64,000 nucleotides of DNA from Frigoribacterium sp. Leaf263 (GCF_001422285.1 NZ_LMMO01000003.1:449297-513296), one strand, 5' to 3'; counted from the stretch's first letter, positions 16,995 through 25,230 are shown. Notes: generated from the sequence alone by a model not told the origin. Numbers and translations: made by a program.

Positions 16995-17798
16995 TCACGA
17001 CCCCGAGAATCGTGGGTCGCGCCGCTCCGTGAACGCCGCGACACCCTCTCGGGCGTCGTCCGTGCCGAGCAGGCGCACCAGCTCGGGCTGCAGCGAGGCC
17101 TCGGCCGCCGCGTCGCCCTCGCGCACGGCCAGACGCGCGTTGGCGAGGGTGGCCTGCACGGCGAGTGGGGCCTGGGCGGCGATCCGCTCGGCGAGTCGCA
17201 GAGCCCGATCGAAGGCGGCCCCTTCGGGGACGACCTCCTGCACGACCCCGATGCGCCGCGCCTCCTCGGCTCCGAAGAGGTCGCCGGTGAGCAGATAGCG
17301 CATCGCGTCGCCCCAGCCCGCGCGTCGGGGCAGCCTCGTCGTCGCGCCGCCGAACGGGAGGATCGCCCGGCTCACCTCGATCTGACCGAAACGGGCCGTC
17401 TCGTCGGCGATCACGATGTCGCTGGCGAGCGCGAGCTCGACCCCGAGCGTCAGGCACGTGCCCTGCACGGCGAGCACGACCGGCTTGGTCAGCGATCGTC
17501 CGTCGACCTGCCAGGGGTGCACGCCGCCCTCGGGGACGATGTCGAGACCGGTGTCGGTCACGGCCGGGAGGACGTCGGTCAGATCGAGCCCCGCCGTGAA
17601 GTGGTCGCCGTGCGCGAAGACGAGTCCGACGTGCAGTCCGGGGTCGTCGTCGAGTCGGCCGTAGGCGAGAGCGAGTTCGCGAAGCATGCGGAGGTCGGCG
17701 GCGTTCCGCTTCTCGGGACGGTCGAGTCCGATCAGGAGGACGCCCCCGCGGCGCTCGACCGTGACGCGGGGGCGGTCGCCGGCGTCGGGTCCGCTCAT
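16995..17798 (-). CDS. Enoyl-CoA hydratase/isomerase family protein
   Basis: A 267-residue crotonase-fold protein. It contains GVLLIGLDRPEKRNA (start of the fold), a truncated oxyanion segment FAHGDHFTAGLDL and the second oxyanion block GTCLTLGVELALASDIVIA. The catalytic region ARFGQIEVSRAILPFGG has the equivalent of Glu in QIEVS but not the usual GLxPxxG Glu. Fatty-acid beta-oxidation is the default role, but the substrate is not known. The start ATG 17798 overlaps the arginase-like stop, so the two are co-translated. Confidence 0.82.
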   Translation of the reverse strand: MSGPDAGDRPRVTVERRGGVLLIGLDRPEKRNAADLRMLRELALAYGRLDDDPGLHVGLVFAHGDHFTAGLDLTDVLPAVTDTGLDIVPEGGVHPWQVDGRSLTKPVVLAVQGTCLTLGVELALASDIVIADETARFGQIEVSRAILPFGGATTRLPRRAGWGDAMRYLLTGDLFGAEEARRIGVVQEVVPEGAAFDRALRLAERIAAQAPLAVQATLANARLAVREGDAAAEASLQPELVRLLGTDDAREGVAAFTERRDPRFSGS

Positions 17799-18616
17799 CG
17801 CGACAGGGCCCCGACGATGCGGAGGATGGTGCCCATGTCGTCCGAGGCGCTCGTCGCGTCGACGGGGGCGAACGAGCAGAGCCCGGCCCCCACCAGGGTG
17901 AAGCGGGTCTTGAGGGCGGTGATGGTCGCGATGAGCGTCGCGAGATCGACGCCGAACGGCTGGGGCGCCAGCAGACCGTCGATGATGCCGGGGTCGAGCA
18001 CGTCGAGATCGACGTGCAGGTAGACCTCGGTCGCCCCCGTCGCGGCCACCGCGGCCACGACGTCGTCGGGCGTGAGATCGAGCGACGAGACCGTCGAGAC
18101 GCGGCGACTGTCGACGTACCGGTCTTCGGCCTCGTCGAAGCTGCGCGCGCCGGCGAGCACGATGCGGCCCGGGTCGAGCGGCGTCTCGGCCGGATCGAGC
18201 GTCGGGAGGTCGTCGTCGACGTCGCCGACCAGAGCCCGGAGCACCATCCCGCTGAAGGCGCCGCTCTCGCTGCTGCGCGGCGCGTGCAGGTCGGGATGGG
18301 CGTCGAACCACACGACGGCCGTCGACGGGGTGAGCGCGTGGCGGACGGCGCCGAGCTCGACCCCGCAGTCGCCGCCCACGACGAGCGCGGGTCCGGTGCC
18401 GGTCGCGAGCTCCTGCTGCAGGGCGTCGGCGACGGTGAGCACGGACGACAGCCGGTGCACCCGGGTGCCCAGCGAGTCGCCGGCCCCGACGGGGACCTCG
18501 ACGACGGTGGTCGCCGACGCGGGCAGATCGCCCAGTATCGCGTACGCGCCCTCGGCGAGCCGCATGGCCCTCGACGACGGAGAACCCTGCCACTGCGGAA
18601 CCACGACGAACCTCAC
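17795..18616 (-). CDS. Arginase/agmatinase/formiminoglutamase family (ureohydrolase)
   Basis: A 273-residue ureohydrolase. The binuclear manganese ligands are visible: VGGDC (acidic residue after the strand), WFDAHPDLH (Asp, His, Asp, His) and LHVDLDVLDP. The usual first-shell His is replaced by Cys in GGDC, a variant also known in some family members, so substrate preference may differ from arginase. The GTG at 18616 is preceded by CAGACT seven bases upstream, so the transcript may be leaderless. It is paired with the crotonase gene by a 4-bp overlap, an arrangement with no obvious pathway link. Confidence 0.82.
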   Translation of the reverse strand: MRFVVVPQWQGSPSSRAMRLAEGAYAILGDLPASATTVVEVPVGAGDSLGTRVHRLSSVLTVADALQQELATGTGPALVVGGDCGVELGAVRHALTPSTAVVWFDAHPDLHAPRSSESGAFSGMVLRALVGDVDDDLPTLDPAETPLDPGRIVLAGARSFDEAEDRYVDSRRVSTVSSLDLTPDDVVAAVAATGATEVYLHVDLDVLDPGIIDGLLAPQPFGVDLATLIATITALKTRFTLVGAGLCSFAPVDATSASDDMGTILRIVGALSR

Positions 18617-18688
18617 GCGCGTCAGTCTGGCACAGCGCGGGGCGGTCGTGGCAGGGACCCTCGACGGGCGATGACGAGGAGGCCCGGG

Positions 18689-19804
18689 TCAGCGGGAGAC
18701 GGCGTCGTCGCGCCCGGCCCCGGGCCGGCTGGCGGCCGCCACCAGGCGCTCGAGCGGACCGCGCCCGACGAACCGTCGCCAGACGACGGCGTAGACGAGC
18801 GTGCCGACGACGGAGGCCACGAGCCAGCCGAGGGGGAGTCCGTACGAGCCGCCGGCGGACCGGTAGGCCGTGAAGAGGGGCGCCGTGAGCAGCAGATGCA
18901 GCGTGTAGACGGTCAGGGGCTGGGCGCCGACCGCCGCGAGCGGCGAGAGGACGGCCCGGACGACCCGGGTCACCCGGCCCGCGACACGACCGGTGCCGGT
19001 GGCGAGCAGCAGGAGGCCGATCACGGCCAGTGCGACGCCGCCCGAGCCGACGATCTCGGCGGGCATGCCCTCGTGGTCGGCGGGGTCCAGGGCGGCGACG
19101 TCGGAGGCGCCCGGCAGGAACCGCGCGCCGTAGCCGATCACCGCGGCGACGGTTCCGACGACCACCAGGAGGGCGGCCGTCGCCGGGCGGGCGAGATCGC
19201 TGCGGGCGGCTGCGAGGCCGGCCAGGAGGAAGGGCAGCCAGACGAGTGCCGGGTAGGCGCCCACGAGCAGGGCGTCGGCCGCGAGACCGGCGAGGCCCGG
19301 AGCCGCGGCGTCGCCGACCGCGTCGAGGGGCACGAGGGAGGCGGCGAATGGGGCCGCGAGGGTGACGACGACGGCCAGCGGAACGAGGAGGCGCCGAGGC
19401 AGCCAGAGGACGGCCAGCAGCAGCAGGAACATCACCCCGTAATACGGCAGGATCACCAGGACGTAGGGGTTCCAGGCCTGCAGCAGCAGCCCGAGCACGA
19501 TCAGCAGCACCGCGCGGATCGCGATGGACAGAGCCCGGCGGCCTCGATCGTCCGGGCGCGTCGGATCGGCGCCGCCGGTCATGAGCCCGAGCGAGACGCC
19601 GGCGAGGGTGGCGAACAGGATGGCCGAGCGTCCGTCGAAGAGGCGCTCGTCGAGCAGATCGCGCGGCCAGAGGTGCGCCGCGAACATGCCGAGGACGGCG
19701 AGGCCGCGGGCCACGTCGACGCCGACGAGCCGTGACGCACCCGGGCGCGTGACCCGGACCCGACCGGTCGTCGGCGTCGACGGGCCCGCGGCGCCGACGG
19801 TCAC
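18689..19804 (-). CDS. Polytopic DUF418 / acyltransferase-3-like membrane protein
   Basis: A 371-residue integral membrane protein with about ten hydrophobic segments. The N-terminal LVGVDVARGLAVLGMFAAHL followed by FDGRSAILFATLAGVSLGLM is characteristic of the DUF418/DUF1624 (heparan-alpha-glucosaminide acetyltransferase-like) group, proposed to move acyl groups across membranes. The GTG at 19804 overlaps the PspA stop, so it is translated from the PspA message. Position therefore suggests an envelope or membrane-stress role. No acyltransferase activity can be proven from the sequence. Confidence 0.75.
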   Translation of the reverse strand: MTVGAAGPSTPTTGRVRVTRPGASRLVGVDVARGLAVLGMFAAHLWPRDLLDERLFDGRSAILFATLAGVSLGLMTGGADPTRPDDRGRRALSIAIRAVLLIVLGLLLQAWNPYVLVILPYYGVMFLLLLAVLWLPRRLLVPLAVVVTLAAPFAASLVPLDAVGDAAAPGLAGLAADALLVGAYPALVWLPFLLAGLAAARSDLARPATAALLVVVGTVAAVIGYGARFLPGASDVAALDPADHEGMPAEIVGSGGVALAVIGLLLLATGTGRVAGRVTRVVRAVLSPLAAVGAQPLTVYTLHLLLTAPLFTAYRSAGGSYGLPLGWLVASVVGTLVYAVVWRRFVGRGPLERLVAAASRPGAGRDDAVSR

Positions 19805-20514
19805 GCTCCGAGCTTCAGCGCGGCCAGGCGCGCCTCGATCTCGGTCTGCTCGTCGAGGTCCTCGAGACCCTCGAACTGCGCGTCGAGGCTCGAGGCCGCG
19901 AGGTCCTGCTGCCCGAGCACCCTGGCCTCCTCGCGGCGGACCTTGTCCTCGAAGCGGCTGAGCTCGCTGGTGGGGTCCATCAGGTCGATGCTCTTCACCG
20001 CGTCGGCGACCCGCGACTGGGCCTCGGCCGACTTGGCCCGGGCGTTCAGCTCGTCGCGCTTGCTGCTCAACTGGTCGAGCTTCTCGCGCATCTGCGTCAG
20101 ACCCGTCTTCAACCGGTCGACCACCTGGGTCTGCGCGGCGATGGTCGGCTCGGCGTCCTTGGCCTCCTTCTCAGCCGACAGCTGACGACCGAGGGCGACC
20201 TTGGCGAGCGCGTCGAACTTGTCCGCGTCGACCGTGTTGCCGGCGGCCCGCAGCTCGTCGGCCTTTCCGCTGGCGGCCCGGGCCTTGCGCTCCCAGTCGG
20301 CGGCCGCGGCGACGTCCTCGGCGTGGTCCTGCTCGATGAGGCGCAGGTTGCCGATCGTCTGAGCGACGGCGCTCTCGGCCTCGGCGATGCTGTTGGTGAA
20401 GTCGCGGACGAGCTGGTCGAGCATGAGGCTCGGGTCCTCGGCCTGATCGAGCAGGTTGTTAATGTTCGCCCTCGTCAGCTGGGCGATTCGTCCGAAGATG
20501 GACTGCTTCGACAT
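19801..20514 (-). CDS. PspA/IM30 family membrane-stress protein
   Basis: A 237-residue, almost entirely coiled-coil PspA/Vipp1 protein that would bind and remodel membrane under envelope stress. It has the typical N terminus SIFGRIAQLTRANINNLLD then EDPSLMLDQLVRDF, and Ala/Glu/Lys/Gln helices to the end. The ATG at 20514 is supported by AAAGGA eight bases upstream; a longer open frame upstream is not credible. It lies between a TPM-domain gene (58 bp upstream) and the DUF418 gene (4-bp overlap), so all three likely form one envelope-stress operon. Confidence 0.9.
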   Translation of the reverse strand: MSKQSIFGRIAQLTRANINNLLDQAEDPSLMLDQLVRDFTNSIAEAESAVAQTIGNLRLIEQDHAEDVAAAADWERKARAASGKADELRAAGNTVDADKFDALAKVALGRQLSAEKEAKDAEPTIAAQTQVVDRLKTGLTQMREKLDQLSSKRDELNARAKSAEAQSRVADAVKSIDLMDPTSELSRFEDKVRREEARVLGQQDLAASSLDAQFEGLEDLDEQTEIEARLAALKLGA

Positions 20515-20572
20515 GGTGGTCCTTTCGTCTGGTGGTCGTTGCCGTGGTCTGTGTCGGAAGGGCCGCTGCGGT

Positions 20573-22609
20573 TCAGAAGCGTCCGCCGCCGGATCGGCGT
20601 CCGCCGCCGCCGAAGCCGCCGCCGCCTCCGCCGAAGCCGCCGCTGCGGCCCCCGAAGCCGCCGCCTCCGCCGAAGCCGCCACCGCCCCCGCCGCCGTTCA
20701 TGAGCCCGCCGATGATGAGGCCGGTGACGATGCCGCCGAGATCCGCGCCTCCTCGGCCGCCGCCGCCCGAGCCGCCGAACGGCGAGGCCTGCTGATACGT
20801 CGAGACGTCCGCGGCCGCTTCGCTCGACGCCGCCTGAGCGGCCAGGTTCGCCTGATGCGCTTCGCCGAGCGCGGCGTCGCGATCGACGGTGGCGAGCGAG
20901 ACGGCCTCGGCCAGGTGCCGCTCGGCCTCCGAGAGACGAGTGCGGGCACCGGGCCCGACCGCGCCTCGCCGGGTCTCGATGAAGTCGCGTGCGGCGCTGA
21001 TCCGGCTCCGAGCCGACAGGAGCGCCTGGTCCAGGGCCGCCTGGGCCTTCCGGCGCACGGTCTCGGCGTCGCGGACGGCGGCGAGGGCGGCGTCGACCCG
21101 GTCGTCGGCGTCATCCAGACGGGCGAGCACGGCGAGGGGGTCGGCGCGGTTCTCGTCGGCGAAGCGCAGCGCCTCGTCGACCGCCGCCACCGTCGCGGCG
21201 AGGTCGACGCCCCGGGGGGCAGCCGACGGCTCGAGTGATCGGGCCGCGTCGAGATCGGTGCGCAGCTCGATCGTCAGTTCGCGGATCCGGCTCTGCGCCG
21301 TGGCCAGCGACTCGCCCGAGCGCACGACCGAGTCGGCCAGCTGATCGACCTGGCCGAGGGCCTGGCGCGCGGAGCGGATGCGGGCGACCGCCTGACCGGT
21401 CTCGCCCGCGGCGAGATGCTCTCGGGCCGCTGTCGCGCTCTCGTCGACGAACTCGAGCAGCCGGTCCGCCTGGTCGACGTCGTCGACGATCGAGGCCACC
21501 GCCGGAGGGGAGTAGGTGCGGGACAGCGCCTCCAGGGTGCTCCGCGTCTCGGCGAGGCGGGCCCGACGGACTGCGACGTCGGCGGGCAGCGCCTCGGCAT
21601 CGGCGGGGGCGGAGTCCTCGGCCCGCCGCATCTCGTCGAACGCGTCGGACTGGGCGTCGAGGGTCGTCCCCGCCGTCTCGCACAGCTCGATGATCCGTGT
21701 CGTCCACTCGCGTCGCTCCCCGGCGCCGTCGGGCACGTGATCGTCGAGTCTCTGACGCAGGGCGAAGGCCTCGCGCGCGCTCGACCGGGCGGACTCCAAC
21801 GCCTCGACGAAGGGCCGGGCGACCTGCTCGCCGAACTGGGCCTCGGCGAAGCCGACCTCCTGCGAGCCGGCGGTGATCTCGTCGTCCAGGGCGACGAGCA
21901 GACCGGCGGCACGACGCTCCAGCTCATCCTGCTCGGCCCGAGCGGCGGCGAGGGCGCGGCCTCTCCGGCGGCGTCGGAGGACCGTGACGGCGACGACCGC
22001 GGCCAGCACCACGAGCGCGAGCACGCCGAGGGTCCAGAGCAGCCAGGTCCCGCCGGAGGACGATCCGTCGTCGTCAGCTCCGGCGGCCCCGGGCGCCAGG
22101 GCGTCGGCGAGCGAGGTCGCGGCGCCGGCCCAGTCGCCGTCGCGGAGCTCCGGCACGAGCACGTCCGTCTCGAGCGCCGACTGGTCGGCGGCCGCGATGG
22201 ACGACGACTCGGCGACCGAGAGGTCGTACAGGCGATCGTCGACGGCGACCGACAGCAGCACGTCGTTGACGCCCAGCTGATTCCGCTCCGCCGTAGCGCG
22301 ACCCCACTCGGTGCGGTCCGAGGGGGAGGTGAAGGAGTCGACGTAGACGACGAAGAGATTGGTGCCGTTCTCGGCGGCGAGGGTGTCGAGCGACTGCTCG
22401 ACCCTCTGCTCGTCGGCGTCCGACAGCACGTCGGCCTGGTCGACGACGTAGGCGCCGGCCAGATCGACGGGCCCGGCCGCTGCGGCGCTCGTCACGCCGA
22501 GCAGCGAGCCGCCCACGATCGATGCCGCCAGCACCGTCCCGCCGAGCGCCAGAGCACCGATCATCTCGGCACCCGACGCGATCCGTCCCTCTCGTGCGAC
22601 GACGCCCAC
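20573..22609 (-). CDS. TPM-domain membrane protein with Gly-rich tail
   Basis: A 678-residue protein. A signal-like hydrophobic N terminus (LALGGTVLAASIVGGSLLGV) precedes an extracytoplasmic TPM domain (YVVDQADVLSDADEQRVEQ, NLFVVYVDSF, LLSVAVDDRLYDLSVA). A membrane helix follows near residue 170 (WLLWTLGVLALVVLAAVVAV), then about 400 residues of cytoplasmic coiled coil. The tail repeats GGGGFGG blocks and ends GGGRF, as in YgcG-like TPM proteins. TPM proteins are linked to membrane-protein quality control. GTG 22609 follows GGGGAGAG; an alternative ATG lies at 22564. It sits just upstream of pspA. Confidence 0.85.
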   Translation of the reverse strand: MGVVAREGRIASGAEMIGALALGGTVLAASIVGGSLLGVTSAAAAGPVDLAGAYVVDQADVLSDADEQRVEQSLDTLAAENGTNLFVVYVDSFTSPSDRTEWGRATAERNQLGVNDVLLSVAVDDRLYDLSVAESSSIAAADQSALETDVLVPELRDGDWAGAATSLADALAPGAAGADDDGSSSGGTWLLWTLGVLALVVLAAVVAVTVLRRRRRGRALAAARAEQDELERRAAGLLVALDDEITAGSQEVGFAEAQFGEQVARPFVEALESARSSAREAFALRQRLDDHVPDGAGERREWTTRIIELCETAGTTLDAQSDAFDEMRRAEDSAPADAEALPADVAVRRARLAETRSTLEALSRTYSPPAVASIVDDVDQADRLLEFVDESATAAREHLAAGETGQAVARIRSARQALGQVDQLADSVVRSGESLATAQSRIRELTIELRTDLDAARSLEPSAAPRGVDLAATVAAVDEALRFADENRADPLAVLARLDDADDRVDAALAAVRDAETVRRKAQAALDQALLSARSRISAARDFIETRRGAVGPGARTRLSEAERHLAEAVSLATVDRDAALGEAHQANLAAQAASSEAAADVSTYQQASPFGGSGGGGRGGADLGGIVTGLIIGGLMNGGGGGGGFGGGGGFGGRSGGFGGGGGGFGGGGRRSGGGRF

Positions 22610-22702
22610 GACTCTCCCCTCGACGATGGGGCCGAGTCTAGTGAGGGCCTCCGACGGTCCGCCCGAGCATCCGCCGTGAGCGGACCGGGCCGCGAGGCGG
22701 CG

Positions 22703-23110
22703 TCACCCGACGAACAGCAGGGCGATCGACGCCACCGCGCAGACCGCGCCCACGGCCACGAGCACGATGCCGACGAGACGCAGGGCCCGGCCGTCGTCGT
22801 GCGGGGTGTCGACGCGCACCGAGGAGGGGCGGCGAGGGTCGTAGTGGACCGTCAGCTCGGTCTCGACGGGCGTCTCGATCGCGTACTCAGCGAACTGGGT
22901 CTCGTGCAGGTCGCCCCACGAGTCCATCCACCGGGCCGTCGCAACCCGCGCGTACTCCGGTGCCGGGATGACCACGGCGACCGTCTCCTCGTACCGACGG
23001 GCCCGTCGCCCGACGGCGGCGGCGGCGATGAGGAAGGGGGTGCCGGCGATGAACCCGAGCCAGCCGAAGAGCTCGATCACCGGCGAGATGACGGAGAGAG
23101 CGTCGGACAT
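22703..23110 (-). CDS. DUF3592 membrane protein
   Basis: A 135-residue protein with a hydrophobic segment near each end (IELFGWLGFIAGTPFLIAA and LVGIVLVAVGAVCAVASIAL) and a soluble beta-rich middle (ARVATARWMD, ETELTVHYDPRRPSSVRVD) typical of DUF3592. Function unknown. ATG 23110 is preceded by TACGAT with six bases between, so the message is leaderless. It ends 93 bp downstream of the TPM gene's start region and is transcribed in the same direction but from its own promoter. Confidence 0.72.
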   Translation of the reverse strand: MSDALSVISPVIELFGWLGFIAGTPFLIAAAAVGRRARRYEETVAVVIPAPEYARVATARWMDSWGDLHETQFAEYAIETPVETELTVHYDPRRPSSVRVDTPHDDGRALRLVGIVLVAVGAVCAVASIALLFVG

Positions 23111-23116
23111 GCCACG

Positions 23117-23122
23117 ATCGTA
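23117..23122 (-). promoter_or_regulatory. -10 element of a leaderless promoter (DUF3592 gene)
   Basis: TACGAT on the minus strand, six bases before the ATG at 23110. Confidence 0.55.
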
Positions 23123-23180
23123 GTGCCGCACCGCGGCGACGGCCGTCCCGGCCTCCGTCCGTCCGTGAGGAACCCCCGTC

Positions 23181-24065
23181 GTGAGCCGACCCCCGCTCGA
23201 CGCCGTCCCGGCCCCCGTGCTCGCGGTCGCCGCGATCGTCTCCGTGCAGTTCGGCGCGGCCCTCGCCCGCACGCACTTCGACGCCGTCGGCCCCCTCGGC
23301 GCCGCGTCCCTCCGGCTCGCTCTCGGCGCCCTCATCCTGCTCGTCGTCTTCCGGCCGCGGGTCCGCGGCTGGGATGCTCGCACCTGGCTCGGGGTCGTCG
23401 TCCTCGGTCTCGCGCTGGCCGGGATGAACTCCCTCATCTACCTCGCCATCGACGTCGTCCCCCTCGGCGTCGCGGTCACCCTCGAGTTCCTCGGCCCGCT
23501 CGTCGTCGCGCTGGCCCAGACCCGCCGCTGGCTCGACGCCGGCTGGGCCGTGCTCGCGCTCGCCGGCGTCGTCGTGCTCGGCTCCGACTCGAGCGGGTCG
23601 ATCCCGGTCGTCGGGGTCGTGCTCGCCCTCGGCGCCGGAGCCTTCTGGGCCTGCTACATCGTCGCCAACGCGAACCTCGGTCGACGTGCGGACTCCCTGT
23701 CGGGGCTCGCGGTCTCGATGCTCGTCGCCGCCGTCGTGGTCGTGCCGTTCGGCGCTGCCGACGCGAGCGCCGCCGTGGTCGCCGACCCGCGCCTCCTCGG
23801 CGTCTTCCTGATCGTCGCCGTCGCGACCTCGGCGGTCCCCTACGCGCTCGAGATGGTGGCCCTCCGCCGCCTGCCGACGCGGGTGTTCGGGGTCCTGTCG
23901 AGCCTCGGGCCGGCGCTGGCCGCGTTCGCCGGGCTCGTCGTGCTCGGACAGGCGCTCGGTGCCCGCGAGCTCGTCGCCCTCGCGCTCGTGACGGCCGCCA
24001 GCATCGGGGTGACCGTCACGGCGCGCCGGCGGGTGGCGACAGCGTCGGAGCCACCGCCCGCCTAG
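23181..24065 (+). CDS. EamA/DMT-family transporter (RhtA-like)
   Basis: A 294-residue protein with ten hydrophobic segments arranged as two EamA repeats (first VQFGAALARTHFDAVGPLGAASLRLALGALILL, written here as two adjoining parts; second from GAGAFWACYIVANANLG). The helix-5 block VTLEFLGPLVVALAQTRR is typical of RhtA-type exporters of threonine, homoserine and other metabolites. The start is GTG 23181 with GAGGAA about ten bases upstream. Transport substrate is inferred only by family; a general drug/metabolite exporter is equally possible. Confidence 0.82.
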   Translation: MSRPPLDAVPAPVLAVAAIVSVQFGAALARTHFDAVGPLGAASLRLALGALILLVVFRPRVRGWDARTWLGVVVLGLALAGMNSLIYLAIDVVPLGVAVTLEFLGPLVVALAQTRRWLDAGWAVLALAGVVVLGSDSSGSIPVVGVVLALGAGAFWACYIVANANLGRRADSLSGLAVSMLVAAVVVVPFGAADASAAVVADPRLLGVFLIVAVATSAVPYALEMVALRRLPTRVFGVLSSLGPALAAFAGLVVLGQALGARELVALALVTAASIGVTVTARRRVATASEPPPA

Positions 24066-24084
24066 CCGATCCTGGACGATCTGT

Positions 24085-24100
24085 ACCCCGATCGCGGGGT
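24085..24100 (+). promoter_or_regulatory. Inverted repeat in the promoter of the 71-aa gene
   Basis: ACCCCG and CGGGGT flank a four-base spacer (ATCG). The repeat ends eight bases before TAGTCT (24109-24114), a candidate -10, so it covers the -35 region and is a plausible operator. It could also act as a weak terminator for the EamA gene. Confidence 0.35.
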
Positions 24101-24108
24101 GGCGGGCG

Positions 24109-24114
24109 TAGTCT
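24109..24114 (+). promoter_or_regulatory. Candidate -10 element of the 71-aa gene
   Basis: TAGTCT, about 48 bases upstream of the ATG at 24162. Confidence 0.35.
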
Positions 24115-24161
24115 GCGGTCAGCGGGCCAGAGTCGGTCCGCCGCAAGCAAGGAGGAACACC

Positions 24162-24377
24162 ATGGGAGCTGTTCTCGAGAAGACGTCCCGCGCCGAGGTC
24201 ATCGACCTGGGCGACGGTTATCACCGCATCTCGACGCCGACGGCCGGCGTGATCGGATTCGTCCACGAGTCCGACGGCCGCTACGAGGTCCTCCGCGGGC
24301 GGGTCCGATCGGCCACGAGGGCCGAGGGCGTCTACCGCAGCCTCGACGTCGCGGTCATCGCCCTCACCTACTCCTGA
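24162..24377 (+). CDS. Small hypothetical protein, 71 residues
   Basis: I do not recognise the family. The ATG at 24162 is fixed by AAGGAGG eight bases upstream. The sequence is beta-rich and mildly acidic (VIDLGDGYHRIS, GVIGFVHESDGRYEVL, AVIALTYS) with no membrane span, Cys or obvious DNA-binding motif. The gene stands alone: it has its own promoter with an inverted repeat and a strong terminator 40 bp after the stop. The tight, regulated, monocistronic arrangement suggests a real expressed protein. Confidence 0.65.
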   Translation: MGAVLEKTSRAEVIDLGDGYHRISTPTAGVIGFVHESDGRYEVLRGRVRSATRAEGVYRSLDVAVIALTYS

Positions 24378-24419
24378 GTCCCCGACCGGCGGAGTCACCC
24401 GACGTCCGACATCCTCGAC

Positions 24420-24442
24420 GGCCCCGCTTCGGCGGGGCCTTT
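24420..24442 (+). terminator. Intrinsic terminator after the 71-aa gene
   Basis: GGCCCCGC pairs perfectly with GCGGGGCC across a TTCG tetraloop, followed by TTTCGTCT. It is the clearest terminator in the window. Confidence 0.9.
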
Positions 24443-24467
24443 CGTCTCAGAGAGAGCAGGACCGGTC

Positions 24468-25031
24468 ATGGCGGTGATCGGCTACGCCCGCATCTCGGAC
24501 GACGACGCATCGCCCGACCGGCAGCAGTCCGTGCTCGAGGCCGCGGCCTGCGAGCGGATCTACATCGATCGGGCGACGGGTCGCCGCACCCGTCAGCCGT
24601 TCCTCGTGGACGCGCTCGCCTCGCTCCGCGAGGGGGACGTCTTCGTCGTGACGCGGCTCGATCGCCTGGGCGGGTCGGTGGCCTCCCTGCTGGACCTCGT
24701 GTCGGGTCTCGACGAGCGCGGCGTCGCCTTCCGATCGCTCGACGAGGGGATCGACGAGATCGGACCCTGGGGTCGCTACTTCTTCCGCACGGCCGCCGCG
24801 CTCGCCGGCCACGAGCGGACGGTCGACGCCGAGACCGGTCTCGCGGCCGCCCGTCGACGACGCGACGCCCGGTCGAGCAGACCGCAGGGTCTCGGGTCCC
24901 GCCGGCTGCGGATCGCGCGGGTGCTGCTCGCCGACGAGCTGCCGATGCGAGACGTCGCCCGGCATCTGGGAGTCTCGGAGCGCGTGCTGCGGCGTGAGCT
25001 CGAGAACGACGAGCCGGGCGGCGCACGGTAG
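24468..25031 (+). CDS. Serine recombinase (resolvase/invertase family), probably catalytically altered
   Basis: A 187-residue small serine recombinase with the nucleophile region IGYARIS (Tyr6, Arg8, Ser10), the conserved DRL block and a C-terminal helix-turn-helix (MRDVARHLGVSERVLRREL). In gamma-delta resolvase and its relatives the DRLGR segment ends in a catalytic Arg. Here it reads DRLGG, so Gly69 stands where that Arg should be, and the later ER region is also diverged (HERTVDAETG). It lies 24 bp from the 3' end of tRNA-Arg but has no partner genes or repeats around it. It may be a domesticated DNA-binding protein. Confidence 0.78.
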   Translation: MAVIGYARISDDDASPDRQQSVLEAAACERIYIDRATGRRTRQPFLVDALASLREGDVFVVTRLDRLGGSVASLLDLVSGLDERGVAFRSLDEGIDEIGPWGRYFFRTAAALAGHERTVDAETGLAAARRRRDARSSRPQGLGSRRLRIARVLLADELPMRDVARHLGVSERVLRRELENDEPGGAR

Positions 25032-25055
25032 GGCGACGATCCGGTCGGATGACGG

Positions 25056-25127
25056 TGCCCCCAGAAGGATTCGAACCTTCGCCCCTGCCTCCGGAGGGCA
25101 GTGCTCTATCCCCTGAGCTATGGGGGC
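25056..25127 (-). tRNA. tRNA-Arg (anticodon CCG)
   Basis: Read on the minus strand the sequence folds as a complete cloverleaf. The acceptor is GCCCCCA with TGGGGGC. The D-stem is GCTC/GAGC, the anticodon stem CTGCC/GGCAG with loop CTCCGGA, and the T-stem GAAGG/CCTTC with loop TTCGAAT. The anticodon CCG reads CGG arginine codons. The discriminator is A and the CCA end is not encoded (CCG follows). The 72-base length is normal. It sits between the recombinase and pdxH-like genes, and arginyl-tRNA synthetase is 2.4 kb away. Confidence 0.95.
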
Positions 25128-25230
25128 CCAGGAACGTCGTCCAGGTTAGCAGCGATTCCGGCCGCCTCCCGACGCGGTCCGGCCCGGCCGCTCACGGTCG
25201 CCCTCCACCTGGGCGGAGCACTGTGGTGCG

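Noticed and set aside
18014-19735. 573-codon plus-strand frame over the arginase and DUF418 genes
   Set aside because: It reads across two recognised minus-strand genes and is extremely Gly/Arg/Asp/Gln rich.
20573-20720. GCC/CCG simple repeat as a possible unstable microsatellite
   Set aside because: It encodes the glycine-rich tail of the TPM protein and keeps frame; no evidence of phase variation.
21416-24997. 1193-codon plus-strand frame
   Set aside because: It crosses six recognised genes on both strands; it is only a run without stops.
25051-25056. Possible encoded CCA end of tRNA-Arg
   Set aside because: The bases after the discriminator read CCG, so CCA is added after transcription as is usual in actinobacteria.
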